Assembly (NCBI RefSeq): GCF_016755875.1
Contig: NZ_BNED01000005.1
Coordinates: forward strand, 1,488,001 to 1,552,000
Direction: 5' to 3'
From: Streptomyces spororaveus
Lineage (GTDB): Bacteria; Actinomycetota; Actinomycetes; Streptomycetales; Streptomycetaceae
DNA length: 64,000 nucleotides
The position numbers and the translations under genes were made by a program. Below, piece by piece: positions 49,984 to 59,011 of this stretch (the stretch's first letter is position 1; each line of letters starts with the position of its first letter). The notes beneath the pieces were generated by a model. That model made no database searches. It saw only the letters and a program-made list of their open reading frames with translations, and was not told the origin of the DNA.

Positions 49984-50841
49984 TCACCCCACTTCCGAGG
50001 GGAAGCGCTCCGTACCGACGACCCGGAGCAAGGCCAGGCGGTCGGCCGTGTCCGAGCCGGGCGGCGGGGTGAAGAGGACGAGGCGCTGGTCCTCCTCCTG
50101 CGCGAGGAGCACCTGGCAGTCGAGGTCGACGGGCCCGACGACGGGGTGGACGACCCGCATCCGGCTGCGGCGGCGGACGGCGACCTCGTGCCGGTCCCAC
50201 AGGGCGGCGAAGTCCTCGTCGGCCTCCCGCAGGCGCTCCACCAGTCGGCCGGCCACCGGGTCGGCGGCGCCCCTGCGGGCGACGGCCGCCCGCAGGTCCG
50301 CGACGTGCAACCGGCTGTAGTGGTCGTGCTCGTCGGCCGGGTACGCGTCCCGCGCGGCCGGGTCGGTGAACCAGCGCCAGACCACGTTGCGGCCGTGCTC
50401 GGAGACCGTGCACACGCCACCCAGCAGGGACCGGGCCAGGTCGTTCTGGGCCAGGACGTCGCCCAGGTCGCCGAGTACCTGGGCCGGGGTGTCCGGCAGT
50501 TGCTCCAGCAGGTGCAGCAGCCCCGCGCCGACCCGGTCACCGCCGAACCGCCCTGCGGGCGGGCGGTGTCCGGCGAGCAGGTGGAGGTGGTCGCGTTCGT
50601 CGTCGCCGAGCCGCAGCGCGCGGGCGAGCGCGGACAGGATCTGCGGTGACGGCTGCGGGCCGCGGGCCTGCTCCAGCCGCATGTAGTAGTCGGCCGACAT
50701 CCCGGCGAGGTGGGCGACCTCCTCGCGCCGCAGCCCCGCCGTACGCCGCCGTGGCCCCTCGGCCAGGCCCACGTCCGCCGGTCGTACGCGGTCACGCGAA
50801 CGGCGGAGGAAATCGGCGAGTTCCCGGCGGTCGATCGTCAT
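49984..50841 (-). CDS. XRE-family regulator with MmyB-like ligand domain
   Basis: 285 aa. Residues ~5-80 hold an HTH (RRTAGLRREEVAHLAGMSADYYMRLEQARG). The C-terminal ~180 residues (LAQNDLARSLLGG, RWFTDPAARDAYP, HYSRLHVADLRA, FAALWDRHEV, HPVVGPVDLDCQVL) match the MmyB-like PAS-type domain that binds fatty-acid-like ligands in related proteins. I start at the ATG at 50841; one at 50850 is also possible. It is divergent from an alpha/beta hydrolase gene, the typical target layout for this family. Confidence 0.88.
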   Translation of the reverse strand: MTIDRRELADFLRRSRDRVRPADVGLAEGPRRRTAGLRREEVAHLAGMSADYYMRLEQARGPQPSPQILSALARALRLGDDERDHLHLLAGHRPPAGRFGGDRVGAGLLHLLEQLPDTPAQVLGDLGDVLAQNDLARSLLGGVCTVSEHGRNVVWRWFTDPAARDAYPADEHDHYSRLHVADLRAAVARRGAADPVAGRLVERLREADEDFAALWDRHEVAVRRRSRMRVVHPVVGPVDLDCQVLLAQEEDQRLVLFTPPPGSDTADRLALLRVVGTERFPSEVG

Positions 50842-50999
50842 ACTGATCATTCTGCCGGACGGGTCCGGGCCCGGGCGTCCTGGGATCGCCGGTCCTAGGG
50901 TCGGGCGGGCTCTGCCGCGCGCGGCTCGGCGGCGGCAGGGTGGGCGGAGCCGGAGCGAAGGGCCCCGGCGCCCACCGCATCACAGGGAGCCACCGCGCC

Positions 51000-51827
51000 A
51001 TGTCCGCCACCGCCACTGCCGTCCCCACCACCTCCCGTTCCGCGACCGTGCAGGTCTCAGGGGCCCGGGTCCACTACGACCGGGCCGGCTCGGGCCCCGC
51101 GCTCGTGCTCGTCCACGGCACCGGATCGGGCGGTTCCGCCGTGAACTGGGGCCGGCTGCTGCCTCGGTTCACCGCCGACCACACCGTCATCACCCCGGAC
51201 CTCTCGGGCACCGAGCGCACCGTGGACGACGGGGCTCCGCTGACCGTGGAGGGGCTGGCCGCCCAGGTCGTCGCCGTCATCGAGGACGCGGATGCCGGCC
51301 CGGTGGACCTGCTGGGCTTCTCCATGGGCGCCCCGGTGTCCGCCGCCGTGGCCGCCCTGCGCCCCGACCTCGTGCGCCGCCTGATCCTGGTCGCCGGCTG
51401 GGCCCATACCGACAGCGACGAGTACCTGCGCAACCTCTTCACCCTGTGGAAGCAGCTCGGCACCTCCGACCCGGCCGCCTTCGGCCGCGCCGTCGCCATG
51501 ACCGGCTTCAGCCGTGGCTTCCTCAACGCCGTCGGCCGCGAACAGGTGGAGCTGCTGATCCCCAACATGCCGCCCACCCCCGGCACCCTGCGCCATGTCG
51601 ACCTCGACACCCGCATCGACATCCGCGAGCTGCTGCCGCGCGTCCGGGCCGAGACGCTCGTGATCGGCTGCGCCCGGGACATCACCGTCCCGGTGGAGAA
51701 CAGCCGCGCCCTGCACGCCGCGATCGGGCACAGCCGCTACGCGGAGATCGACGCCGGGCACGTCGCGTTCTTCGAGAAGGAGGACGAATTCGTGCGGCTG
51801 GTGGGCGAGTTCATCCCCGCCCCGTGA
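51000..51827 (+). CDS. Alpha/beta hydrolase
   Basis: 275 aa. LVHGTGSGG (oxyanion), LLGFSMGAPVSAA (nucleophile Ser), CARDITVPVENS (acid) and IDAGHVAFFEKED (His) give a full triad. Cytosolic, substrate unknown. The ATG at 51000 has AGGGAG upstream. It is probably controlled by the divergent MmyB-type regulator. Confidence 0.88.
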   Translation: MSATATAVPTTSRSATVQVSGARVHYDRAGSGPALVLVHGTGSGGSAVNWGRLLPRFTADHTVITPDLSGTERTVDDGAPLTVEGLAAQVVAVIEDADAGPVDLLGFSMGAPVSAAVAALRPDLVRRLILVAGWAHTDSDEYLRNLFTLWKQLGTSDPAAFGRAVAMTGFSRGFLNAVGREQVELLIPNMPPTPGTLRHVDLDTRIDIRELLPRVRAETLVIGCARDITVPVENSRALHAAIGHSRYAEIDAGHVAFFEKEDEFVRLVGEFIPAP

Positions 51828-51843
51828 GCCGCCGCCGGAGCCC

Positions 51844-51876
51844 GGCCCGGCCGCGCGGGGCGGGACCGGCCGGGCC
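51844..51876. terminator. Hairpin between convergent genes
   Basis: GGCCCGGCC and GGCCGGGCC arms are perfectly complementary over 9 bp around a 15-nt loop, between the hydrolase stop (51827) and the exporter stop (51881). Confidence 0.6.
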
Positions 51877-51880
51877 GCGG

Positions 51881-53698
51881 TCAGCCGAGTTCGGAGCGTG
51901 CGGCGGAGGTGTCGTCGAGGAAGCCCCCCGACTGGTGCTGCCACAGCTTCGCGTAGGCGCCTTCCGAGGCGAGCAGCTCCTGGTGCGTGCCCCGCTCGAC
52001 GATGTGTCCGCGGTCGAGGACGACGAGCTGGTCCATGCTCGCGACCGTACTCAGCCGGTGTGCCACCACCAGGGCCGTCCGGCCCTCCATGAGCCGCCAG
52101 AGCGCCTCCTGGACGAGGATCTCGCTCTCCGAGTCGAGCGCGCTGGTCGCCTCGTCGAGCAGCAGGATCGGCGCGTCGCGCAGGATCGCCCGGGCCAGCG
52201 CGACGCGCTGGCGCTGGCCGCCGGACAGCTTGATGCCGCGCTCGCCGACCATGGTGTCGAAGCCGTCGGGCAGGGCGTCGGTGAACTCCGTGACGTGTGC
52301 CGCCTCGGCCGCGCGAAGGATCTCGGCCTCGGTGGCGTCCGGCCGGGCGAAGGCGATGTTGTCCCGCAGGGTGCGGTGGAACATCGCCGGGTCCTGCGGG
52401 ACGTAGGCGATCAGGCTGCGCAGGTCGGCCTGGCGCAGCCGGGTGATGTCCTGGCCGCCGATCGTGATCCGGCCGGATTCGATGTCCGTCATCCGCATCA
52501 GCAGCCGGGTGAGCGTGGTCTTGCCGCCGCCGGAGCGGCCGACGAGGCCGATCTTCGTCCCGCCGGGCACGTTCAGGTCGAGGCCGTCGAAGAGCGGCTT
52601 CCCGGCTCCGTGGGCGAAGGTGACCCGCTCGAAGCGGACGTCGGCGGGTCCGGGCCGCAGCGGCTCGGGCGTTGCCGGGTCGAGTACGGTCGGCGGTGTC
52701 AGCAGCAGTTCGGTGAACTGTGCGGCCTCCGTCATCGAGCTCTCCAGCCGACGGTAGATCTGGTTGAACTCGAACATGATCCGTGTCGCGCTGGCGTAGT
52801 AGGTGAAGGCGACGATGACCGCTTCCACGCCGTGCTCTCCTCCGCCGAGGGTGACGGCGAGCAGCAGGCCCAGCGCGTTGGTCAGTACGGACATCGGCGC
52901 GACGAGCGTGTCGATGCGCAGGTTGCCGTAGTCCCAGGATCGCAGGGTGAGCCGGCGCGACTCCGCGACGCGTGAGCGGTGTTCGGCCGCCTCGCGTTCC
53001 TCGGCGGCGAAGGCCCGGACCGTGTCCATGTTCATCAGGCTGTCGGCGACGTGGCCCGACACCCGGGCGATCGCCTCCTCGCGCTGGGCGACGAGTCCCT
53101 GGCGGCGCCGGATCAGCGGCGCCACACCCAGCGCGGTCACGGCGATCATGACCAGGAGGCCGGCGACGAGCAGCGGGTCGTACTGCCACAGCACCACGGA
53201 GGCGAACACCAGCGGTACGAAGCTGCCCATGACCGAGAAGGTCAGGGTGTCGACGAACTCCTCGAAGCGGGAGGCGAAGCTCAGCACCCGCTTGGTCAGC
53301 GACCCGGCGAAGTTGTCGTGGAAGAACGCGGCGTCCTTGGCGAACAGTTCGTCCATCCCGACGACGTACAGGTGCTCGATCCCGCGGGCGTCGAGGCGGT
53401 TGAGGCAGTGCAGGCCGAGGCGCCACAGCGCCTCCGCGAGCAGCAGGACCCCGGCGAAGCCGAGGACGTACGGCAGCATCGCGTCGAGGGTGGCGGTGCC
53501 GCCCCCGGCGATACGGCCGACGAGCTTGGCGACGATCAGCGGCGCGATGTAGTTGATGCCGATGTTGCCCAGCGCCGGGAGCAGCATCGCGGGTGCGGTC
53601 AGCCGGCGAAGGCGGGCCAACTCCCGTCCGTAGTGCCGAAGTGCGAGGAGTACGGGGCCTTTGCCCGGTGGACTGGGGGGCGATTCAGGCGTTCCCAT
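51881..53698 (-). CDS. ABC exporter, fused permease-ATPase (MsbA/lipid type)
   Basis: 605 aa. An N-terminal six-helix membrane domain (~35-320) is followed by an ATPase domain: Walker A GRSGGGKTT, Q-loop VPQDPAMF, signature KLSGGQRQR, Walker B ILLLDEATSALD and switch AHRLST. It works as a dimer, and half-transporters in this family are often homodimeric; no partner gene is adjacent. Substrate unknown (lipid, peptide or drug). The ATG at 53698 follows CCAGGG. Confidence 0.93.
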   Translation of the reverse strand: MGTPESPPSPPGKGPVLLALRHYGRELARLRRLTAPAMLLPALGNIGINYIAPLIVAKLVGRIAGGGTATLDAMLPYVLGFAGVLLLAEALWRLGLHCLNRLDARGIEHLYVVGMDELFAKDAAFFHDNFAGSLTKRVLSFASRFEEFVDTLTFSVMGSFVPLVFASVVLWQYDPLLVAGLLVMIAVTALGVAPLIRRRQGLVAQREEAIARVSGHVADSLMNMDTVRAFAAEEREAAEHRSRVAESRRLTLRSWDYGNLRIDTLVAPMSVLTNALGLLLAVTLGGGEHGVEAVIVAFTYYASATRIMFEFNQIYRRLESSMTEAAQFTELLLTPPTVLDPATPEPLRPGPADVRFERVTFAHGAGKPLFDGLDLNVPGGTKIGLVGRSGGGKTTLTRLLMRMTDIESGRITIGGQDITRLRQADLRSLIAYVPQDPAMFHRTLRDNIAFARPDATEAEILRAAEAAHVTEFTDALPDGFDTMVGERGIKLSGGQRQRVALARAILRDAPILLLDEATSALDSESEILVQEALWRLMEGRTALVVAHRLSTVASMDQLVVLDRGHIVERGTHQELLASEGAYAKLWQHQSGGFLDDTSAARSELG

Positions 53699-53837
53699 GG
53701 CAACCCTGGGGTGTCGTGTGCGGGCGGCTTCCAGGAACCGAAGTGTTCCGTGGCGGCGTCCGCGCGGTCCAAGGCTTTTCCCGAATGGCGGTATCTCGCA
53801 CCTGTTCGTGCCGTCGGACGACGCGGGCGCCGAGTCG

Positions 53838-55914
53838 TCAGGCGGGCTGGACGGTGATGGTGCACAGGCGCTTGGTGGCCCGGGTCAGGGCTACGTACAG
53901 GTCCCTTTCCCCACCGGGGCGGGCGGTGATGATTTCCTCGGGGTTCATGACGACCACCCCGTCGAATTCCAGGCCGCGCGCCTCGGATGCCGGCACGACA
54001 CGTGCGTGGTCGGCGACGCCCCGGGCCGTCAGCTCGCTCACCCTGCTGTCCGCGCAGAGCACTCCCAGAAGCTCACCCGGGTGCGCGGCGCTCTGGGCGC
54101 GGAGTTCCCGAAGGACGGCGGTGACCGACCCGTCCGCAGGTGCGGTCACGGTGCGAGGGGTCTCGCCGCTGCGCAGTGACCGCGTGTGCTTCTGGTCCGG
54201 AGCGATCCGCGTGAGCAGGTCCCGGACGCTCTCCAGGATCTCCTGCGTGGTGCGGTAGCTGACGGTCAGGTCGTGCAGTTTGAACCGCGGTCCGACGTGG
54301 GGGCTCAGCGCTTCCTTCCAGTCGCGTGCCGTCGCGACCGGGCCCGCCTGGGCGAAGTCACCCACCAGCGTCATCGCCCTCGCCGGGCAGCGGCGGACGA
54401 TCATCCGCCACTGCATGGCGGTGAGTTCCTGCGCCTCGTCGACGACGACGTGCCCGTACGTCCGCTCGGGCGGGCCGTCGACCAGGCTCGCCGCCTCGTC
54501 CAGCAGCGGCACATCGGCATCGGTCCACGGGTCGTCCGGACCGCGCAGCAGGAGAGACCGCTCCTGTGCCGTCAGGCGGGGCAGGAACGCGGCGAGAGCG
54601 CCCGCGTCCGTCAGGAGCGCCTTCACGAGGTCACCGGGTACCAGCCGCGGCCACAACGCCTCGACCGCCCGGTCGACACCGGCGTCGTCGAGGAGATCGG
54701 CCCGGATGGCGTCCAGGTCCAGCTCGTGGGCCGGACCCGGGTCGGCCGCGCCTTCGGCACGGTGCCGGGCGGCTCCCGTGAACCGGTCGAGGTCGATGCC
54801 CGTCATCCTTTCGGCATCGGCGTCGATCTGCTCCAGGAGGTCGCCCATGTCCCGTTGCATCGCGTCGGTGACGGCGTCGACCAGGAGCTCCCTGAACACC
54901 TGGCGCGCGGGGTTGTGTCCCGGTACGGCCGCCACGGCGGCGTCGCGTGCCGTGGCGACCTCCTCACCGGACAGGTGAACCGTTTCCTGTCCGACCCGCA
55001 CGCCGAAGTCACCGGCGGGGGCCTGGTGGACGCGCAGCAGGCCGGCCAGGGCGTCGGCCAGGTCGGAGCCGCCCTTGAGGCGCGCCGTGTCGAACGGGTC
55101 CACCGTGTCCGTGTCCACTCCGGCCAGTTCGCGGCAGGTCGCCAGCACGACGTCGTTCTCTCCGAGCGAGGGAAGGACCTGGGAGATGTAGTCGAGGAAC
55201 CGGGCGTTCGGGCCCACCACCAGGACGCCCTCCTCCGCGGCGCGCGGGAACGCGTACAGGACGTAGGCCGCCCGGTGCAGGGCGACCACCGTCTTGCCGG
55301 TGCCGGGCCCGCCCTGCACCACGGTCACCCCGCGGTGGGCGGAGCGGACGACCTCGTCCTGCTCGGCCTGCAGCGTCGCGACCGCCGCGTGCATCCTGCC
55401 CGTACGCCGTGCCGACAGGGCCTCGGTGAGCGGGCCGTCCCCCACGACGTCCTCGTCGGTCGGAGCGGTCCCGTCCAGCAGTTCGTCGCTCACCGAGACG
55501 ACCGTGCGCTCCTCAAGGCGCAGGTGCCGGCCGCCGCAGCTCCATCGGGTGGACGGGTGTCGCCTCGTAGAAGGGCCGCGCCGCGTTCGCGCGCCAGTCC
55601 ACGAGCAGGGGCAGGTCGTCCTCCTCCGTATGCAGTCCGATCCGCCCGATGCGCAGGGTGGTGCCGTCCGTCCGGTCGATGCGCCCGAAGACCAGCCCCT
55701 TTTCGGCGCCTTCCAGGCGGCCGATTTCCTTGGCCAGCCGCTCGGCGGCGATTTCTCTCTCATATGCCTCGCCGGCGGCTCCCGCCGGGGCCTTCAGCAC
55801 ACTCGCCCGCTGTACTCGCGCCTCGGAAATCCGCTCGGTCAGCAACTCGTATAAGGAGGACACATAACCCCGCTCCGATTCAACCTCACGCACAGCGGGA
55901 TCATTTGTTTTCAA
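53838..55914 (-). pseudogene. helD: HelD-like UvrD-family helicase, interrupted by a single-base frameshift
   Basis: The N-terminal part (TTG at 55914 behind GGAG; VESERGYVSSLYELL, LVFGRIDRTDGTTLRIGRIGLH, LPLLVDWRANAARPFYEATPVHPMELRR) is read in one frame. The rest (RHLRLEERTVVSVSDELLDG, Walker A GGPGTGKT, VVVDEAQELTAMQW, LTVSYRTTQEILESV, SEARGLEFDGVVV, YVALTRATKRL) continues in the next. The shift falls at 55527-55537, in a CGGCGGCCGG run: removing one C restores MELRRRHLRLEE, the expected family sequence. HelD proteins recycle stalled RNA polymerase and, in Streptomyces, some (HelR) protect against rifamycins. The gene is either inactivated or carries a sequencing or assembly error. Codon 21 is TTA. 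Confidence 0.8.
55852..55854 (-). promoter_or_regulatory. TTA codon in the helD-like gene
   Basis: Leu in YVSSLYELL is TTA, early in the frame; possible bldA dependence. Confidence 0.65.
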
Positions 55915-55966
55915 CAACAGGACTCCTTCGATTCGAGCCACACCATACGGTCGGAGCTCCCCGAAG

Positions 55967-55982
55967 GTAAGTCTTGACTTAC
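55967..55982. promoter_or_regulatory. Perfect inverted repeat upstream of the helD-like gene
   Basis: GTAAGTC-TT-GACTTAC, 7-bp arms with a 2-bp centre, about 53 bp upstream of the TTG start, in a locally AT-rich stretch. Likely an operator. I did not find a recognisable rifamycin-associated element. Confidence 0.5.
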
Positions 55983-56161
55983 TTGGCCCGTCATGGCCCT
56001 CTGACCTGGGCCATGACGGCTGAACGTCCCTTATATCGCTTGCGCTCACGACGCCCGCCTGCCGTGTGGCGAGCACGCCCTTGAATGCCGCGATGTTCTG
56101 CCACAGCCCGGGAAACGGGGTGCGCCGTGAAATCCACGGCTTCCCTCGGCGCCACCCCGGA

Positions 56162-56191
56162 GGGCCGCTCCGGATCGCTCCGGAACGGCCC
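56162..56191 (-). terminator. Terminator of the exported agmatine deiminase gene
   Basis: GGGCCGCTCCGGA and TCCGGAACGGCCC pair over 12 of 13 positions around TCGC, starting 10 bp after the deiminase stop. Confidence 0.65.
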
Positions 56192-56201
56192 CCGGCCGCG
56201 A

Positions 56202-57359
56202 TTACGGGACGGGCTGCTGCTGGGTGACGCAGTGGATCCCGCCGCCGCCGGTGCCGAGCCGGTCGATGTTGAGCTGCTCGACGGTGCGGCCGGGGTAGAG
56301 GCGGGCCAGGGTGGCCTTCGCCGCGCTGTCGGCGCGGGTGTCGCCGAAGTGGGCGCTGATGACCGCGCCGTTGCACAGGTAGTAGTTGGCGTAGGAGGCG
56401 AGGAAGTCCGGGTTGGCGGAACGGATCTTGTTGTAGTCGGGGCCCTGGATCTGATCGACCGTCATGCGCGCGCCACCGGCCGGGGTGGAGGCGGAGAGGA
56501 TCTGGTACTGCTGGCGCGCGTCCTTGGCGTAGACGTCGTTGTCCGAGGCCAGGGGCATCTGGACGGCGGCCCGGCCGGGGGCGAGGAAGCGCGAGGTCGC
56601 GTCCACGTGGTCGTCGGTGATGTCCTGGCCCTTGACGCCGTCGAACCAGATGACCTTGGAGGCGCCGTAGGCGGCGAGCAGGGCGGACTCGATCTGCGCC
56701 TGCGACCTGTCGGGGTTGCGGTTCCTGTTGACCAGGCTGCTGCGGGTGGCCATCAGGGTGCCGGCGCCGTCCTGTTCGACCGCGCCGCCCTCGCCGACCA
56801 GGGCGGCGGCGGTGAAGGGGACCCCGACGTACGAGGCGATCCGTCCGGCGACCAGGTTGTCCCGGGCGTGGGTCTGCTTCTTGCCCCAGCCGTTGAAGTT
56901 CAGGCCGACGGCGTCCAGACCGCCGGATCCGTCGGTGCGGAAGACGGGCCCGGTGTCGCGCATCCAGCAGTCGTCGACGGGGATCGTGCTGATGACGGTG
57001 ACGGTGGAGCCGCACATCGAGCGGGCCTTGGCCGCGCTGCCGGAGTTGGCGCAGATGTAGACCGGCTCGTACTTGGCGATGGTGCGTGCGATGAGTGCGA
57101 TGTCCTGCTGCACTCCGCCGAGCCTGTTGCCCCAGATGGAGGTGGAGTCCGGCCAGGCCATCCAGGTACGGGTGTGCCGGACGTCCTCGATCGGAACGCG
57201 GAAGGTGCCCGCCGCCGCCGGACGGAACAGGGAGGCGGCGCCCGCCCGCCCTTCGGTCGCCGCCAGCGCGGCAGCGGCGGCGGTGAGTCCCGCCGCCGTC
57301 AGGAACGTGCGTCTGCCCATGCCCTCGCCTGCGGGCCGGTTCACTGCGTGATCGTTCAT
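56202..57359 (-). CDS. Tat-exported agmatine deiminase-like protein (PAD family)
   Basis: 385 aa; ATG at 57359 with GGAGG upstream. Tat signal MGRRTFLTAAGLTAAAAALAA at ~14-34. PAD-fold motifs are complete: TWMAWPDS, PVDDCWMRDTGPVF, GEGGAVEQDG, DDHVDATSRF and the catalytic Cys in GGGGIHCVTQQQP (C377). The family converts agmatine to N-carbamoylputrescine and ammonia; export makes this an extracellular version. It is divergent from a TetR gene with a shared operator-like palindrome. A second family member lies at 63585-64000. Confidence 0.9.
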   Translation of the reverse strand: MNDHAVNRPAGEGMGRRTFLTAAGLTAAAAALAATEGRAGAASLFRPAAAGTFRVPIEDVRHTRTWMAWPDSTSIWGNRLGGVQQDIALIARTIAKYEPVYICANSGSAAKARSMCGSTVTVISTIPVDDCWMRDTGPVFRTDGSGGLDAVGLNFNGWGKKQTHARDNLVAGRIASYVGVPFTAAALVGEGGAVEQDGAGTLMATRSSLVNRNRNPDRSQAQIESALLAAYGASKVIWFDGVKGQDITDDHVDATSRFLAPGRAAVQMPLASDNDVYAKDARQQYQILSASTPAGGARMTVDQIQGPDYNKIRSANPDFLASYANYYLCNGAVISAHFGDTRADSAAKATLARLYPGRTVEQLNIDRLGTGGGGIHCVTQQQPVP

Positions 57360-57423
57360 GTGGGGGTTCCTCCGATGGCTCAACTCCCCGCGGGGACGGC
57401 GGGGTTGACCGGAAAGCAAAAAC

Positions 57424-57441
57424 TGGCCAAGCGCTCGGTCA
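57424..57441. promoter_or_regulatory. TetR operator candidate in the divergent region
   Basis: TGGCCAAGCGCTCGGTCA is an 18-bp imperfect palindrome (14 of 18 positions symmetrical, centre AGCGCT), in the 158-bp gap between the exported deiminase and the TetR gene. It could control both. Confidence 0.55.
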
Positions 57442-57517
57442 ATAGCTTGGACGGGGTCAATCCGGAGGATCGCGGAAACCCCCAGGTCGCGGCCCGAAGG
57501 CTGGCTAGAGTGACGTC

Positions 57518-58168
57518 ATGGCAGCTGTCGCGAAGGACTCCGGGGGCCGGTCGGCCGCTCCCCCCGCAAGGGCCGGCCGGGCACGGTCTTCGGCGAAGGG
57601 CGAGCAGACCCGGGCACGGCTGATCGCCGCCGCGCGGACCCTGCTCGCGGGCGAGCTCAGCGAGGGCTTCACCACGCGCAACGTCGCGGCGCTGTCCGGC
57701 GTTTCGCACGGGATGTGCCACTACCACTTCCAGGACCGGACGGATCTCGTCCTCGCGGTCATCGAGGACATCCGCCCGGAGTGGATCACACCGCTGGAGG
57801 CGGCGGTGTCCGGTCCCGGCTCCTTCGCCGAGCGCGCCGAACGGGTCGTCGGGCTGCTCGGCCGGCCCGAGGGGGCCGAGCTGTCCCACCTCCATTCCGC
57901 CCTGCACTGGCAGGCGTTGAACGACTCCCGGGTCCGGGAGAGCCTGGAATCCGAGTACCGGCGCTGGCGCGCCTGCTTCGTCGGCCTCTTCCAGGTCCTG
58001 GCCGACGAATGCGGCGGGGGTCTCGACCCGCGTCACCTGGGACTGGCCGTGGCCGCCGCCGTGGACGGCCTGGCCGCCATGGACTCCCTCGGCGCCGACG
58101 GCGGTACGGAGCCCGTCCTGCGCACCCTGATCCGCACCCTCGCCGCGGGCGCCGGATCCGGGCCCTGA
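57518..58168 (+). CDS. TetR-family regulator
   Basis: 216 aa with a ~25-residue Ala/Arg tail before the HTH (GEQTRARLIAAARTLLAGELSEGFTTRNVAALSGVSHGMCHYHFQDRTDLV, ~28-78). The recognition helix is GMCHYHF. The C-terminal domain spans ~95-205. It is divergent from the exported deiminase gene and convergent with the peptide importer operon, so it is a candidate sensor of agmatine/amine or peptide supply. Confidence 0.87.
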   Translation: MAAVAKDSGGRSAAPPARAGRARSSAKGEQTRARLIAAARTLLAGELSEGFTTRNVAALSGVSHGMCHYHFQDRTDLVLAVIEDIRPEWITPLEAAVSGPGSFAERAERVVGLLGRPEGAELSHLHSALHWQALNDSRVRESLESEYRRWRACFVGLFQVLADECGGGLDPRHLGLAVAAAVDGLAAMDSLGADGGTEPVLRTLIRTLAAGAGSGP

Positions 58169-58170
58169 CC

Positions 58171-58187
58171 GGCCGAAAGAGACGGCC
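58171..58187. terminator. Short hairpin between convergent genes
   Basis: GGCCG and CGGCC flank AAAGAGA in the 18-bp gap between the TetR stop and the ATPase stop. Weak but well placed. Confidence 0.4.
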
Positions 58188-59011
58188 TACAGGGCCCGGC
58201 GGGCCGCGGCGATCGCCTCCGGGTCCCACCCCGGGCGGGGCACCGACTCCAGGAGCAGCCGGGTGTACGGGTGCCGGGGCGCGACCAGCACCTCGGCTGT
58301 GGCGCCCGCCTCGACGATCCGGCCGCGGCGCATCACGACGATCTCGTCGGTGACGCACCGTACGACGCCCAGGTCGTGGGTGATGAAGAGGTACCCGATG
58401 CGGGTCTGCTCCCTGATGTCCGCGAGCAGGTTGAGGATCTGCGCCTGCACGGAGACGTCGAGCGCGGCGACCGCCTCGTCCAGGACGAGGACGGACGGCT
58501 CGACGGCGAGGGCCCGGGCGATGGCGACGCGCTGGCGCTGGCCGCCGGACAGCTGGCGCGGCAGGGCGTCGGCGGCCCGGGTGCCCAGACCCACCTGGTC
58601 GAGCAGCTCCCGTATCCGCCCCGGGTGGTCGCGGCCCGGGAAGTGCAGGCGCAGGGTCTCGCGCAGGGCCGCCTCGACGCTGGTGCGCGGATCGAGGGAG
58701 AGGTACGGGTCCTGGAAGACCATCTGGACCTCGCGGGCGCGGGCCAGGCGCCGCGCGCGGCCGCGGCCCTCCCCCCGTGCGGTCCGGTTGCGGCCGCCGA
58801 CCAGGACCTCGCCCGCGTCGGCACGCTCCAGGCCGACGATGATCCGCGCGGTGGTGGTCTTGCCGGAGCCGGACTCCCCCACGATCCCGAGCGAGCCGCC
58901 TTCGGGAAGGACGAAGGACACGTCGTCCACGGCGCGCACGGCTCCGTACGAGCGGCGCAGCCCCGTGACCTCCAGGACGTTGTCGTGAGGTCGGGGTCCG
59001 TTATCGGGCAT
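58187..59011 (-). CDS. Peptide/nickel-type ABC transporter ATPase (OppF-like)
   Basis: 274 aa. Walker A GESGSGKTTT, Q-loop VFQDPYLSLDPRTS, signature QLSGGQRQRV, Walker B VLVLDEAVAALD, switch THDLG. The Q-loop sequence is the oligopeptide-importer type. It lacks the Cys-rich C-terminal tail seen in the OppD partner. It overlaps that gene by 11 bp and is last in the five-gene importer operon. Confidence 0.92.
   Translation of the reverse strand: MPDNGPRPHDNVLEVTGLRRSYGAVRAVDDVSFVLPEGGSLGIVGESGSGKTTTARIIVGLERADAGEVLVGGRNRTARGEGRGRARRLARAREVQMVFQDPYLSLDPRTSVEAALRETLRLHFPGRDHPGRIRELLDQVGLGTRAADALPRQLSGGQRQRVAIARALAVEPSVLVLDEAVAALDVSVQAQILNLLADIREQTRIGYLFITHDLGVVRCVTDEIVVMRRGRIVEAGATAEVLVAPRHPYTRLLLESVPRPGWDPEAIAAARRAL

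Noticed and set aside
55915..56160. Rifamycin-associated element upstream of the helD-like gene
   Set aside because: I could not identify the element by eye; only an unrelated palindrome was found. A motif scan would be needed.
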